From contig JAOXYB010048236.1 of assembly GCA_028565635.1 (NCBI GenBank), positions 1 to 12,036 of the forward strand: 12,036 nt of DNA, given 5' to 3'. This document shows positions 1 through 8,258 of the stretch, in pieces. Position 1 is the stretch's first letter. The number at the start of each line of letters is the position of its first letter. The notes under the pieces were generated by a model. It was given only the letters and a program-made list of their open reading frames with translations, was not told where the DNA came from and made no database searches. The DNA comes from Phoronis ovalis. Lineage: Eukaryota > Phoronida > Phoronidae. The translations under genes were made by a program, and so were the position numbers.

Positions 1-17
1 ACAAAGAAAAGGGTACA

Positions 18-88
18 TACGCCGACGACGCCGACGCCGCATGCAGTACGGCTATATGCCCTTTCACTATTACATAGTGATGGGCATA
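18..88. repeat. GCCGAC repeat plus 14-bp stem hairpin in HUS1 intron 6
   Basis: A short ACGCCGACG-type repeat (about 18-41) is followed by a hairpin. TATGCCC (55-61) pairs with GGGCATA (82-88), and TCACTAT (64-70) pairs perfectly with ATAGTGA (74-80) around a TAC loop, with a small TT/T bulge between stems. It is GC-rich in an AT-rich intron and looks like the end of a dispersed repeat, but its family is not identified. Confidence 0.5.
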
Positions 89-169
89 AAAACATGTTTG
101 CACATAATCAATAGCAAAAATCACAAGGGCACAACTTTATTATTGGCAACCTATTATAGAATATATTAC

Positions 170-269
170 TTAGTTGTGGATGTGCCAGATCCTTGAAATG
201 AGTTGCAACAGAAACCATGTCAGTCTCCACCTTTAAAGACATTTCTCCATTCTGATTGGCTGAAATCAC
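170..269 (-). CDS. HUS1: HUS1 exon 6 (33 codons + 1 nt)
   Basis: The acceptor is TGTTTTTTCAG|GTGATT. It encodes [15 protein letters not shown] and [13 protein letters not shown]. The donor is read as CTAA|GTAATA, which gives phase 1. A donor one or two bases away cannot be excluded, because the next exon is outside the window. Nothing from 1 to 169 resembles the remaining HUS1 C-terminus, so that stretch is intron. Confidence 0.88.
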
Positions 270-3200
270 CTGAAAAAACAATTAATCATTACCCAATTTG
301 CAAGAAAATCTAGAATGTTTATGTAGTCACAAATCTTATGATGAGACATTTACTGCAAAGCCAAGCAAAAAAATAGGCTGTGTAAAGAAAAATTCCGAAT
401 GACGCATTAAAAGTATATTGTCAGAGGTTTTGGAATGTTTGTCACAAGAATTTATACTTACCACAAAATTACTGAGATTCTTCATTCTTTCCACAACATT
501 CTTCAAAGTTTTTAATGTTGGCATGTAGATACTCACCTACATCAAATATAACTATTACATTCAGCTTATAATAAAACATTGTGTATATCTACTAGATTGG
601 ATGTAATGTCTACACTTTTCTTTTTAAAGTGAAATGAATATCTAAGCTATACCTATTCCACTTATTTTAATTCTAGAAGCACATAAAGCAAGGTAAAACT
701 GTTCCGGTTTTGCCATTTACTCATTTTATCATGCCTATAACTTATATAGTAAAAAAAAAAATTCTTTTCAGCTCCAGACCTGACCTTGAATTCTACCACA
801 TAATATTGTAACAACACCTGTACTTTCTATTTGTTGCAATCTTTACAATCTATGATGGGAAATGCATGGTACAAAATATGCAGTACATTTCACATTTTGT
901 GTTTTCATCTGATCTTAGTTCTTTCAAACAGATTGATTACCTATAGTATTGGTACAATAGACAAAAAATTAAAATCATTTTATTTTCCGAAATAAGAAAT
1001 ATGACAAAAAAAATTAACATATTGCCAGGTTTGACAAATATCATTACATTAAAATCAGGCATCTCTGGTTCCTGGTAGTCTTCCCAAAGTCTTCGAGGAA
1101 CAACCGTTACTGGCACATCATGGATAACAGTTCTAGAATGACTTGATAAAGATGGCTGTTAAAAGAATGTTGCAGAAATTAACAGTAACGTATGTGCATT
1201 ACAACAACTCACAAATAAACGAAACATCCCAATCAGCACTCATAACACTGGAACTAAGCATGTCCCAATCTTAGCTTTATTAGTACCAATCTTGTAACAA
1301 GAGTTCAGATTGCAAGGTGAAAAAAGCTTATACCATAGTGAAAACATATTTGCAAAAAATACCCCCTGGTAAAAAAACTAGAAATGCACACCTTATGAGA
1401 AAAGGTAAAGAAATGTATACTAAAGGGATATGGCAACCTATGATAAAAAAATATCTATTGAGAATGTATCCTCTGTGTAAACTACACACCCCTAGTAAAA
1501 AGGTTTTAAATGAATGTAAAAAGGATAATCCATGATAAAAACAGGTGACAAAAGAGAGCCATGGAGCAACATATATGTAGAGACATTGTTTTATTTTAAA
1601 TGTCTGAAGTAATGAACACTTTTCTTTTGAAACACACATGTAAAGCAAATAATATTTACATACACACTTGATCAACATACTTACCAATTCCACATCAAAT
1701 GTTAGACATGGCATGCGTTTTTTTGTTAACTTTATTTTAATACTTTTGGCGCTTTGAGCAGATTTCAAGCACTTGACTACATTTTCTGGAATTAATTCTA
1801 AATAAATTTCGTTGAATTCAGCGGATACGCCATCTATATTGTATTCATTGAAAAAATGGCCCTGAAACAGAGACAAAACATATTACACAATCAATCATTA
1901 AAGAAATTTCAGTACTAATGTGGAAATTGAAACCTCTTTCATTAGCAAAATATCGTTTCTTGTGTATATCTACAAACACAGCCTAATCTGATTAAAATAT
2001 TTATTTATCTCGTCCTTTTACTTCTGCTGCAGTTGCTAAAATAATTTCAGTTGCATTTATTACTTACACTTACAGTTATACCATATACAAAAAATCAAAA
2101 TGTAGTTGCTAAAATTAAACCTAAAAAACTTTTAAGTTGTCCAGAATACATGAATCTACTATGGCAGCTTACCTACAGCTGGACATATATTAACTATCAT
2201 GCTTTTACTATCAAAATGTACGAGATGTGTTGTATAAAAACTCATTAGGTCTCTGCTATTTTTATTCAAATGTTAAAAAACTTTCACTAAAACCATTTGA
2301 TAGGATTTAACAGGGTTGTAGACTGATCATAGTAGCTATAAGATCAGGCATTTTAGTGGCCAAATGGCATCAGTACCTGAGTCAGTTCACACCATATGCT
2401 AACTCCACCATCAACAACTCTCTCTGTTAGGATGAAGTAGAGCTTATCTGGTGTCAGTCGTAACACACAATTCTTTGCCAACTTTGATATTGTGCCGACA
2501 ATTCCTATAAAAACAAACTTTTTACTCAGCAAAGTATAATCTTGTTTGTACCTATCTAATTTTTCAATTGTGTGACCATTACAGCTATCATAACAGAAGA
2601 AAAACAAAAACCAAATTTACCCAGACTAGAGTCTGATTTGCACAAGTTATCTAAGATGTTAAAATACGGACTCATTAATGGGTCTTGTTTGCTTTTGCTG
2701 TATAGTTTGTTTCATGTGAGTTGGCCAGTTTAGTTTCTTTTGAAGTTCGACGACGAGATAAGGTAACTTGACTATCTACGGATTTGTCTTCCATTTGATA
2801 AGTGAAGCTGACGGGTTTTCTTTTTTGGGTAATCAGTAATGTGTAACACTTAGAGCTGCTAAACTTCATCTGCCAGTTATTCGACCAGTTAACAAGTGAT
2901 TTAAGTTGGATTACATTTGTCCACAATCATTAGTATTAGCAATATTTCTGTACAACAAGCGGTCATCAGCAAAAAATCTTGCTGTTTATTTTTTCTCCAA
3001 TGTCGTTAATATACAGTAGAAACATAAGTGTATACAAAACTGTTCCTTGTTGACGAAGCCCCAGATTCTACACAAATACCGGTTCTGATGACTCACCCTC
3101 GGTCACCAGTCTGTTTTCTATCTGTCAAGCAGTTTTTTAACCATGTCAGAGTGTTATTCTTAATGCCAAAATGGTTGAGTTTCTCTATTAGTCTTCTGTG

Positions 3201-4477
3201 CGGTACAGTATCAAATGCTTTACTAAAATCGAGTACTAGACAGTCCACCTGAAGTTGTTCATTCAAAGAACTTGCTATGTCTTCAACTGTTGTAATCACT
3301 TGTGATTGTGTTCGATGTGCAGATCTAAAACCATGTTGGAAATCTACAACAATTCTTGATTTATATAAGTGTGACCATATATTAGATGAAATGATGTGTT
3401 CCATTATTTTACAGCATACTGAAGTTAGAGAGACAGATCGGTAGTTGGAAGGATCACTGTTGGCTGCTTCCTTTAATATCGCACTTATATTAGCCAGTTT
3501 CCAACCCGACGGTACCTCACCAGTCTTGTAGGATTGTGTGAAAATTATCTGAAGAATTATTGATACTATTTCTTATGCACATTGTTTAAGAGTTCTGTTT
3601 GAGATATTGTGTGGACTACTTGCTTTACTCGGATTTAAGTTTCGAAATAGTTTCTTCATTCCATTTGTATGTAATATAATTTCTGGCATTTCATGAAATG
3701 GTGTTTCATCAAGGTTTGGAATATTTATCATATTCTCATTTTGTAAAAACTTGATTGATAATACTGTTTGCTGCGAGCTTCTGCTTTAGACTTGGGGTCT
3801 GTGCCCGGGGGGGTACTTGACAGAAAAGTTGGTAGGGCGTGCGGCCCAGCGTAAAAACCCTGACCCTGTGGTAAATAAAGATCACCAAAAATATACCCTG
3901 GCTGTCTATAAATAAACCTTTGAGAAGTGTACACTGTCGGAAATGCTGGAGCTGAAAAGGGGGCCTATATTGGGCGGCACATATGTATAGTAACTTTGAA
4001 TGGCAGTACCCCCCCCGGGTCTGTGGCTAAAAACTTAAAATGGTCCATTTTATGATAGAAAACCCTTAAAGTAGGTCCATTTTTGAGACCAAAAATGGGT
4101 GGATACTTTGAGATTGAGCTGCACGTCCCCGTCTTTTGTTTTGAACCTGCCTGATCTAAAAATCAAAACCAAGGAGTTACACAATAAAGAAATTTATGGA
4201 CCATAAAGTGTAAAAGACATTATATAAAGCCATGGTGAGACCTCACATTGAATATATGCTAATTTAATATAGAGTGTTCAAATTAGTGTAGTATATTATC
4301 CGGTATTATGATATATAATAAATCTTTAATAATACATTAATATTGCGTCTACGATTTGATACGATTTATACGAGTCTGCCACCGTGCCCATCGGCCGGTT
4401 ATGCTATTTACAACCCTGGTCTTACGTGAAAAATGTTGAATACATCCGATATCCACTAGTTTCCCTCGAAAGCGCAT
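170..4477 (-). CDS. HUS1: HUS1 checkpoint clamp subunit, six exons, 3' end off window
   Basis: HUS1 is a PCNA-like subunit of the nuclear RAD9-RAD1-HUS1 (9-1-1) clamp. The clamp is loaded by RAD17-RFC at damaged DNA and activates ATR signalling. Joining exons 4477-4426, 2504-2377, 1861-1685, 1155-1048, 536-462 and 269-170 gives one frame of 213 codons plus one base. Recognisable family segments run in order: start [16 protein letters not shown], then [77 protein letters not shown] and VATHFKDL. From memory, exons 3 and 4 match human HUS1 in length (59 and 36 codons), and the 213-residue total also matches. Every intron has GT/AG ends and preserves frame; no stop or frameshift is seen. The C-terminal ~65-70 residues must lie left of position 1. 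Intron 1 (2505-4425) is 1.9 kb and repeat-filled. Identification is secure from several independent conserved blocks. Confidence 0.96.
462..536 (-). CDS. HUS1: HUS1 exon 5 (25 codons)
   Basis: The acceptor is TTGATGTAG|GTGAGT and the donor GTG|GTAAGT. It encodes [10 protein letters not shown] then [15 protein letters not shown], the second-domain helix of HUS1. The homologous exon in human has 26 codons; the missing valine is supplied by the first codon of exon 6. Confidence 0.95.
1048..1155 (-). CDS. HUS1: HUS1 exon 4 (36 codons)
   Basis: The acceptor is TTCTTTTAACAG|CCATCT and the donor AAT|GTAATG. It encodes [20 protein letters not shown] and [13 protein letters not shown], aligning without gaps to the human segment (HDIPIKVIPRKLWKDLQEP). 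This is the linker between the two PCNA-like domains and the start of the second. Confidence 0.95.
1685..1861 (-). CDS. HUS1: HUS1 exon 3 (59 codons)
   Basis: The acceptor is TCTGTTTCAG|GGCCAT and the donor TTG|GTAAGT. The exon is phase 0-0. It encodes [19 protein letters not shown] followed by a lysine-rich [15 protein letters not shown] stretch, and has the same codon count as the human exon. The open frame running on past 1685 towards 1328 is intron read-through. Confidence 0.96.
2377..2504 (-). CDS. HUS1: HUS1 exon 2 (42 codons + 2 nt)
   Basis: The acceptor reads TTTTTATAG|GAATTG and the donor CAG|GTACTG. It encodes the block with [16 protein letters not shown] and GGVSIWCEL, the strongest family signature in the gene and part of the first PCNA-like domain. 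It enters in phase 1 and leaves in phase 0. Confidence 0.95.
2655..3785 (-). pseudogene. Decayed non-LTR retrotransposon (LINE) reverse transcriptase fragment
   Basis: This is the C-terminal part of a LINE ORF2 of the jockey/CR1-like type, lying in HUS1 intron 1 in the same orientation as the gene. Reading down the minus strand, [14 protein letters not shown] and [17 protein letters not shown] come first (about 3660-3480). [19 protein letters not shown] follows, then [11 protein letters not shown]. Next is the catalytic motif-A region [14 protein letters not shown] (about 3236-3198). The catalytic FADD box is at 2973-2962, then [11 protein letters not shown] (about 2890-2855), and a shifted-frame [12 protein letters not shown] (about 2745-2710). 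An in-frame TAA at 3575-3573 and at least three frame changes break it. Endonuclease and N-terminal parts are missing, as expected for 5' truncation. It is inactive. Confidence 0.88.
3804..4019. mobile_element. 216-bp CCCGGGG-ended MITE in HUS1 intron 1
   Basis: The terminal inverted repeats begin CCCGGGGGGGTACT on both strands (3804-3817 and the 4019 end). Weaker subterminal similarity continues for about 45 bp, with AGTT..TA and a TGC(C/G)GCCC block on each arm. The repeat GGGTCTGTG occurs at 3795-3803 and 4017-4025, overlapping the right terminus, so the target duplication is 6 to 9 bp depending on the exact end. There is no coding capacity. It belongs with the elements at 6934 and 7860 by its termini. 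Confidence 0.75.
4217..4270 (+). pseudogene. Short LINE ORF2 tail remnant, plus strand
   Basis: The plus strand reads [15 protein letters not shown] and then a stop. This resembles the post-RT (thumb/C-terminal) signature LYKxMVRPHLEYA common in jockey/CR1-like LINE ORF2 proteins. A stop codon lies just upstream and no other conserved block is visible nearby. The orientation is opposite to the RT fragment at 2655-3785, so it is a separate insertion or an inverted remnant. Confidence 0.6.
4426..4477 (-). CDS. HUS1: HUS1 exon 1 (start codon, 17 codons + 1 nt)
   Basis: The ATG at 4477-4475 opens [16 protein letters not shown], which matches the conserved N-terminus of HUS1 (human begins MKFRAKIVD and ends this exon in NHFTR). 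The donor is C|GTAAGA, leaving phase 1. The final C joins the GA of exon 2 to make a CGA arginine, exactly where the family has Arg. It is too short to appear in a simple ORF scan and was found by searching for the HFS/T-R junction. The start is fixed by homology. Confidence 0.93.
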
Positions 4478-4572
4478 GATTGCTTAACTTTTGTAACTAT
4501 TTATATCTGTTTCTTTACCATCCAACGCTCTAAATTCTTGTAAAAGAACTAAAACCATGGTTTTCAAGATAA

Positions 4573-4602
4573 CCGCCATTTTATTGTGCAGCGCCATCTG
4601 TA
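4573..4602 (-). promoter_or_regulatory. Two ATGGCG-type (YY1-like) motifs upstream of HUS1
   Basis: On the HUS1 sense strand this stretch contains AGATGGCGCT (about 4591-4600) and AAAATGGCGGTTATC (about 4568-4582), in the same orientation and 95-125 bp upstream of the start codon. AANATGGCGG is the known YY1 core found at many animal housekeeping promoters. Binding and transcription start are inferred, not shown. Confidence 0.4.
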
Positions 4603-4779
4603 CGTTGGTATTGATGTCACAGGTTTCTTTGAAAGAGCATTGAGCACAACTGAAGGCATGGGGTACTTGCTTAAGCAAGCATGATAATTTTTCCAATTTA
4701 ATATACTACATGCCGGGGATTTCTCAGATAAGTTTGAGTGGTGTGAACTGAACATTTTAGATTTGAATTTTACACTTTT

Positions 4780-5528
4780 TTACTTTTTATTTTTGAATTG
4801 CATCCCTTCAGAATTCAAAACTTTTGTTTGCTGACATGTTGCACAGTTTACTTTAAATAATTTGGATCGCTACCAAGTACTTAAAAAAATGTTATATATT
4901 GCATGTTACTTTTCAAAATTTTGGATTGCTGCTGTTATATTTGGTTTGCTACCGTAAGCTAAAAGTTTGGATTTACTCCAAAGCCGGCACATTCATACTT
5001 AAAAAATAAAGGTAAAACAAACCTTCGTGTGCCTTTCCGGGATTGATAAAATGAATAACTAAGTATTATAGTATAAATTAACATTTTCAATTAAAAATAA
5101 ATATTTTGTAATAACTTCGACTAATCCGAAATATAATGGACAATTAAACAGAAATTCTTGTAACGGTTGTAAAGTACGGTTTTAAAACGATCCCAAATCT
5201 ACTATTTCTAATTATCTACATGGAAAATGGTTTAGCTGGATAAATAACTGCTTCATTTCATGCATTTTTGCAGATTCAATTTTTGTTTGTATTATCTCCG
5301 AGCTGTTTCCTTAATTATTAAACTTCTAAAACATGCCGGTTTGGAAAATAGACTACACCATAGTCATATAGCAAGTTTGCACCACAAAATATTGTTTGAT
5401 ACTTATTCAAATAAAGGCCCTCCCTGGACCATTAGCGTATTTTAGTAGATTTCTGTGTAAAGCTTATACACGAAAAGAAAAATATGATGTCACCATCAAA
5501 AGTGTTTTTTATGAAAAAGGGTATTTAA
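4780..5528. other. No gene seen upstream of HUS1
   Basis: AT-rich sequence with only short, low-complexity open frames. I see no conserved protein, RNA gene or clear transposon terminus here. Confidence 0.5.
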
Positions 5529-5529
5529 T

Positions 5530-5915
5530 TGATTAGTTCTTCTTGCAGCTTGTGGATGTCCCTTAAAAGGGCCGTTGGGTTTAAGGCTTTACGTCAGAAT
5601 GCAATCCCTGAGATTGCCTGCATGCCCGTTACACACTCCATCTCGTCGACAAATTGCGTGATATATACATGTTCACAGAACGTGACTCTGCAGACAGATG
5701 GTCGATTGCTACACAATTCCTGGTGTGAAGCTATGAGAAATGTCCTCATCGCCCGACATGAAGTTGTATTCTAAAAAGAATATTAGCCGGTGAACTGGCA
5801 CATTTGTTCTTCGGAACTTCACTGCGCGCCCATAGCCATATCGGTCCAGGGCGCCTGTCCACCGGACACATCCACGACGATCAACAGGACCAGAACGAGT
5901 CCTAATCACAGCCAT
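5530..5915 (-). pseudogene. Degenerate histone H2A pseudogene
   Basis: The minus strand carries an eroded H2A-like frame. From the ATG at 5915 it reads TRSGP, then CVRWTGALDRYG (compare PVGRIHRLLRKG), then NVPVHRLIFFLEY (compare GAPVYLAAVLEY). After a stop at about 5711 comes ICLQS (compare RHLQL). Near 5623, in another frame, MQAISGIAF*RK lines up residue for residue with LPNIQAVLLPKK. LEY to this last block is 151 nt here against 159 nt in intact H2A, so spacing is nearly kept. A histone-type stem-loop follows immediately. At least two stops and one frameshift abolish coding. It is more GC- and CpG-rich than its flanks. No single block is decisive; the call rests on order, spacing and the 3' hairpin. 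Confidence 0.6.
5537..5580 (-). promoter_or_regulatory. Remnant histone mRNA 3' stem-loop and downstream element
   Basis: The minus strand has GGCCCT-TTTA-AGGGAC (5573-5558), a six-pair stem with one mismatch and a four-base loop. It is preceded by CCCAAC and followed by ATCCACA. This fits the metazoan replication-dependent histone 3' hairpin (GGYYCT, TTT-loop, AGRRCC, then ACCCA). Thirteen bases further on, CAAGAAGAA (5545-5537) resembles the purine-rich U7-binding downstream element. The broken stem pair suggests loss of function. Confidence 0.6.
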
Positions 5916-5930
5916 AAGCCACAAGTTCCA

Positions 5931-6510
5931 AGTTGTTCCCTATGTACCTATACCTATCTACGCGTGCCTAACCAGTCTCTTTTAGGAGAAAGGAGTCTCG
6001 TGATAGTTTTCTCACGCATTGCAGTTTTGTTCTATTTAAAAATCCAAGTAACATATTACGCCTATTTGTAAATAGTTTTATAATGCAAATATGTACCAAA
6101 ATGATAGCTCGTGTGTACAAAAACATAAAATAGGTTGAAAGAAACAATTAAAGACTGCATCCCAGTTTTTTTTCCCTTTAATTAGTTTTATATATTTTAA
6201 TAATTTTATAACATAAGGCTGACTGCGAAATTTTAGTTATGAATTATTTTTTGTTGAAAGAAATATATATTTTTAACTTCTCGGAAAGTAGCCAACCATG
6301 ACAGCTGTTTCGGCTCCTGATATACTGTTTGTCCGTCGAGGATACATAGAACACATGGTACTTGTCTAATGGGAAGGTAGATGACAATATATATTTTTAT
6401 TCTTTCGTTCCTTAACTACGTTTTGTATCAAGTAAATTCTCTCTCAATTCATATTTACTATGGGATGTGACTAAGTCATGTATTACCACTTTTAATTCTT
6501 GACTATATTT
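5931..6510. other. No gene seen between H2A pseudogene and tandem repeat
   Basis: Mostly AT-rich non-coding sequence. The short stretch at about 6297-6370 has more even base composition and an open 20-codon plus-strand frame, but I recognise no family. Confidence 0.45.
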
Positions 6511-6760
6511 TTGGCGGCCATATTTAATCCAAATGTCAGCCTTGTCAAAAACATATTCTTTGAGAACTCAGTACTGGACTGATTTCAACAAAATTTTGAT
6601 CATAATGTTTGCTAATTTCTGGCGCTGACAAATTGGCTTGTGGCCATCTTAGATCCAAAATCCCTGCCATGTGAAAACATATCCTTTGAAAAACTTGGGA
6701 AGTGATTGATCAACTTCAACGAAACTTGAAGTGAAAAAGCTGGTGACCATCGTGGACACT
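6511..6760. repeat. Degenerate direct repeat, about 2.3 units of 100-130 bp
   Basis: Unit 1 starts near 6511 (GGCGGCCATATTTAATCCAAA) and unit 2 near 6637 (GTGGCCATCTTAGATCCAAAA). Both then share ACATAT(T/C)CTTTGA and, later, TTTCAAC/CTTCAAC. A partial third unit begins near 6739 (CTGGTGACCATCGTGG). Units are about 70% alike by eye with indels, so this is an old tandem array or internal part of a transposon. Confidence 0.6.
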
Positions 6761-6933
6761 ACAATAGTTTTATCTTGGAATTTTTCTCGGTTCATAGTAC
6801 TCTTAACTATTATATAGTCGGAATCCTGATATATTTGCACTACTACAAACACATTTTTTCAACTCAACACCAAATAACAAAACAGACCTTATAGTTTCAA
6901 CTTCAGATTTTTGCGACTCTGCAGTACTATAAG

Positions 6934-7444
6934 CCCGGGGGGCTCACTTAAAAAAAAGTCGGGTACGAATGCTTGTCCGAAAAAAGGGGGGTAAGGGGTA
7001 CCTTTTTCGCCGTTCGACAGGGTTACCGGGAACCCTGTTTAGGGGTCGATTTTGGCGGAAAACCACATTTAGGGCTATGTTTTTGGCAAATGTAACTTAC
7101 CGTTTAGGGGTTGGTTTTTCACGTACACCTTCCGTTTAGGGGTCCTTGCTTCAGTGGGAGCAGCGAGCATTACCTTTTGGCGCCATTTTGCATTTTTTTA
7201 AATTTAGTGTATTATTTTGTTTTGACGACGTTTTTTTTCTTTTGGTTCTCGATTTTTTTGGGAACCGTTTTCTTTTTTGTGTTGTTAATTTTTCAGAGAA
7301 AACTTCCCGTTTAGGGGTACCTTTTTCAGCAAAATCCCCCAGTTAGGGGTGGTATTTTGATCCTCCACTTCCTGTTTAGGGGCTTATTTTGCACCCTACG
7401 GACGAGCATGGGTACCCGACTTTTTTTCAAGTGAGCCCCCTGGG
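6934..7444. mobile_element. 511-bp CCCGGGG-ended MITE with perfect 8-bp TSD
   Basis: The left terminus CCCGGGGGGCTCACTT continues through AAAAAAAAGTCGGGTAC. Its inverted copy ends at 7444, giving about 34 bp of near-perfect terminal inverted repeat. The 8-bp direct repeat ACTATAAG flanks it exactly (6926-6933 and 7445-7452). Inside are seven same-direction copies of a GTTTAGGGG motif. There is no transposase or credible ORF, so it is non-autonomous. An 8-bp duplication is typical of the hAT and P superfamilies, but the CCCGGGG tip is not a classic end for either, so the superfamily is left open. Confidence 0.9.
7036..7382 (+). repeat. Seven GTTTAGGGG-type motifs at ~32-bp spacing inside a MITE
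   Basis: Copies start at about 7036, 7066 (variant ATTTAGGGC), 7101, 7133, 7308, 7340 (variant AGTTAGGGG) and 7373. Spacing is 30-35 bp within each cluster, with a 165-bp core between clusters. All copies point the same way, although the host element is otherwise palindromic at its ends. Confidence 0.8.
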
Positions 7445-7859
7445 ACTATAAGTCCTACTATATAAGCTTGTTCAAAATGGGTTATAATGGGTTTTTGGCT
7501 TCTTAAACCATTTTTCAAATGATCTCGTGAAAAAAATATATTAGAAATGCCAGAAAATGCACAATTTTGATTTTTTTTGATATAGCACCATTTTGGATAA
7601 ATAATGTTTTTTTGACTTGGATCTTGTTTTATGTGTAAAAATCGGGCTGGCGACAGATGTCTCTCGATGTAGCTTTGTTAAATTACCTTGAATAAGACAG
7701 CCTCAACAGCAAATCTAAATACATATTATGAATAGGTGACCTTTTGTGTTTCTGAATAGATAATTAAGTCACAATCCATAGCCTGTGATGATTTAATATC
7801 AATCTATCCTCTAACAGTCGAAAAAGGCCTCTTCCTCTTACCTCTGTGTACCATTTTGA

Positions 7860-8258
7860 CCCGGGGTGGCACTTCCATGTGCCGCGCTTCATGGGCACTT
7901 TTTTGGGCTACCAGGATATTTCAGGGTGGGTCATTTTCACTTCTGGGATATTTCAGGGTGGATATTTGATGTCAAGGGGATATTTCAGGGGGTGGATATT
8001 TTAGAGTGGCATAGTTGCCAACTGTCACGCATTTCGGTCAACATGATTTTTTTTGAGACTTTGATCGTCCACAGCAATTAAAGGAGACGAAATAATTGGA
8101 AATGGCCTTTTTCTGGCTTGCCAATTTTTTCTGGCAGCACGGAGACGATTTTTGGGGCCAAGGATAGGTATTTTGTCAATTCCAGGGATACTTCATGGTC
8201 AGGTTTGGACCCCTGCGCCTCACACCCCTACCTCATATAAAAGAGAGTGCCCCCCGGG
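7860..8258. mobile_element. 399-bp CCCGGGG-ended MITE with 8-bp TSD
   Basis: The termini are CCCGGGGTGGCACT on the left and, inverted, CCCGGGGGGCACTC on the right. The flanking direct repeats are CATTTTGA (7852-7859 and 8259-8266). The match extends to a ninth base if the first C is counted as target. Internally it has three exact GGATATTTCAGGG copies. No ORF is credible. By its tips and duplication length it is related to the element at 6934, but its interior differs. Confidence 0.85.
7914..7990 (+). repeat. Three GGATATTTCAGGG copies at 32-bp period
   Basis: Exact 13-bp copies lie at 7914-7926, 7946-7958 and 7978-7990, each 32 bp apart. A decayed fourth (GGATATTTTAGAG) lies near 7994 and a distant variant (GGATACTTCATGG) near 8188. 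They sit in the left half of the 399-bp MITE. Confidence 0.85.

Noticed and set aside
1328-1684. Open frame continuing from HUS1 exon 3 towards 1328
   Set aside because: It runs past a consensus GTAAGT donor at 1684; the peptide is hydrophobic AT-rich read-through with no match to HUS1.
5226-5256. Minus-strand ATGAAGCAG...AACCATTTTCC reading MKQLF..LNHFP, superficially HUS1-like
   Set aside because: It is several codons too short, and joining its donor to exon 2 would create a TGA stop.
5529-5774. Plus-strand 81-codon frame preceded by a TTCTTCTTGCAG acceptor-like tract
   Set aside because: The tract is better explained as the minus-strand histone downstream element, and the frame is antisense to the H2A-like blocks.
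6690-6730. Minus-strand AATCACTTCCCAAG resembling the NHF end of HUS1 exon 1
   Set aside because: The upstream frame has no KFRxK start, the sequence belongs to the degenerate tandem repeat, and a far better exon 1 exists at 4426-4477.
7111-7346. Plus-strand open frames of 66-67 codons
   Set aside because: They lie wholly within the 511-bp MITE, are Phe-rich from T runs, and show no conserved motif.
7101-7382. TTTAGGG words resembling telomere repeat TTAGGG
   Set aside because: They are spaced ~32 bp apart inside a MITE with unrelated sequence between, not a tandem hexamer array.
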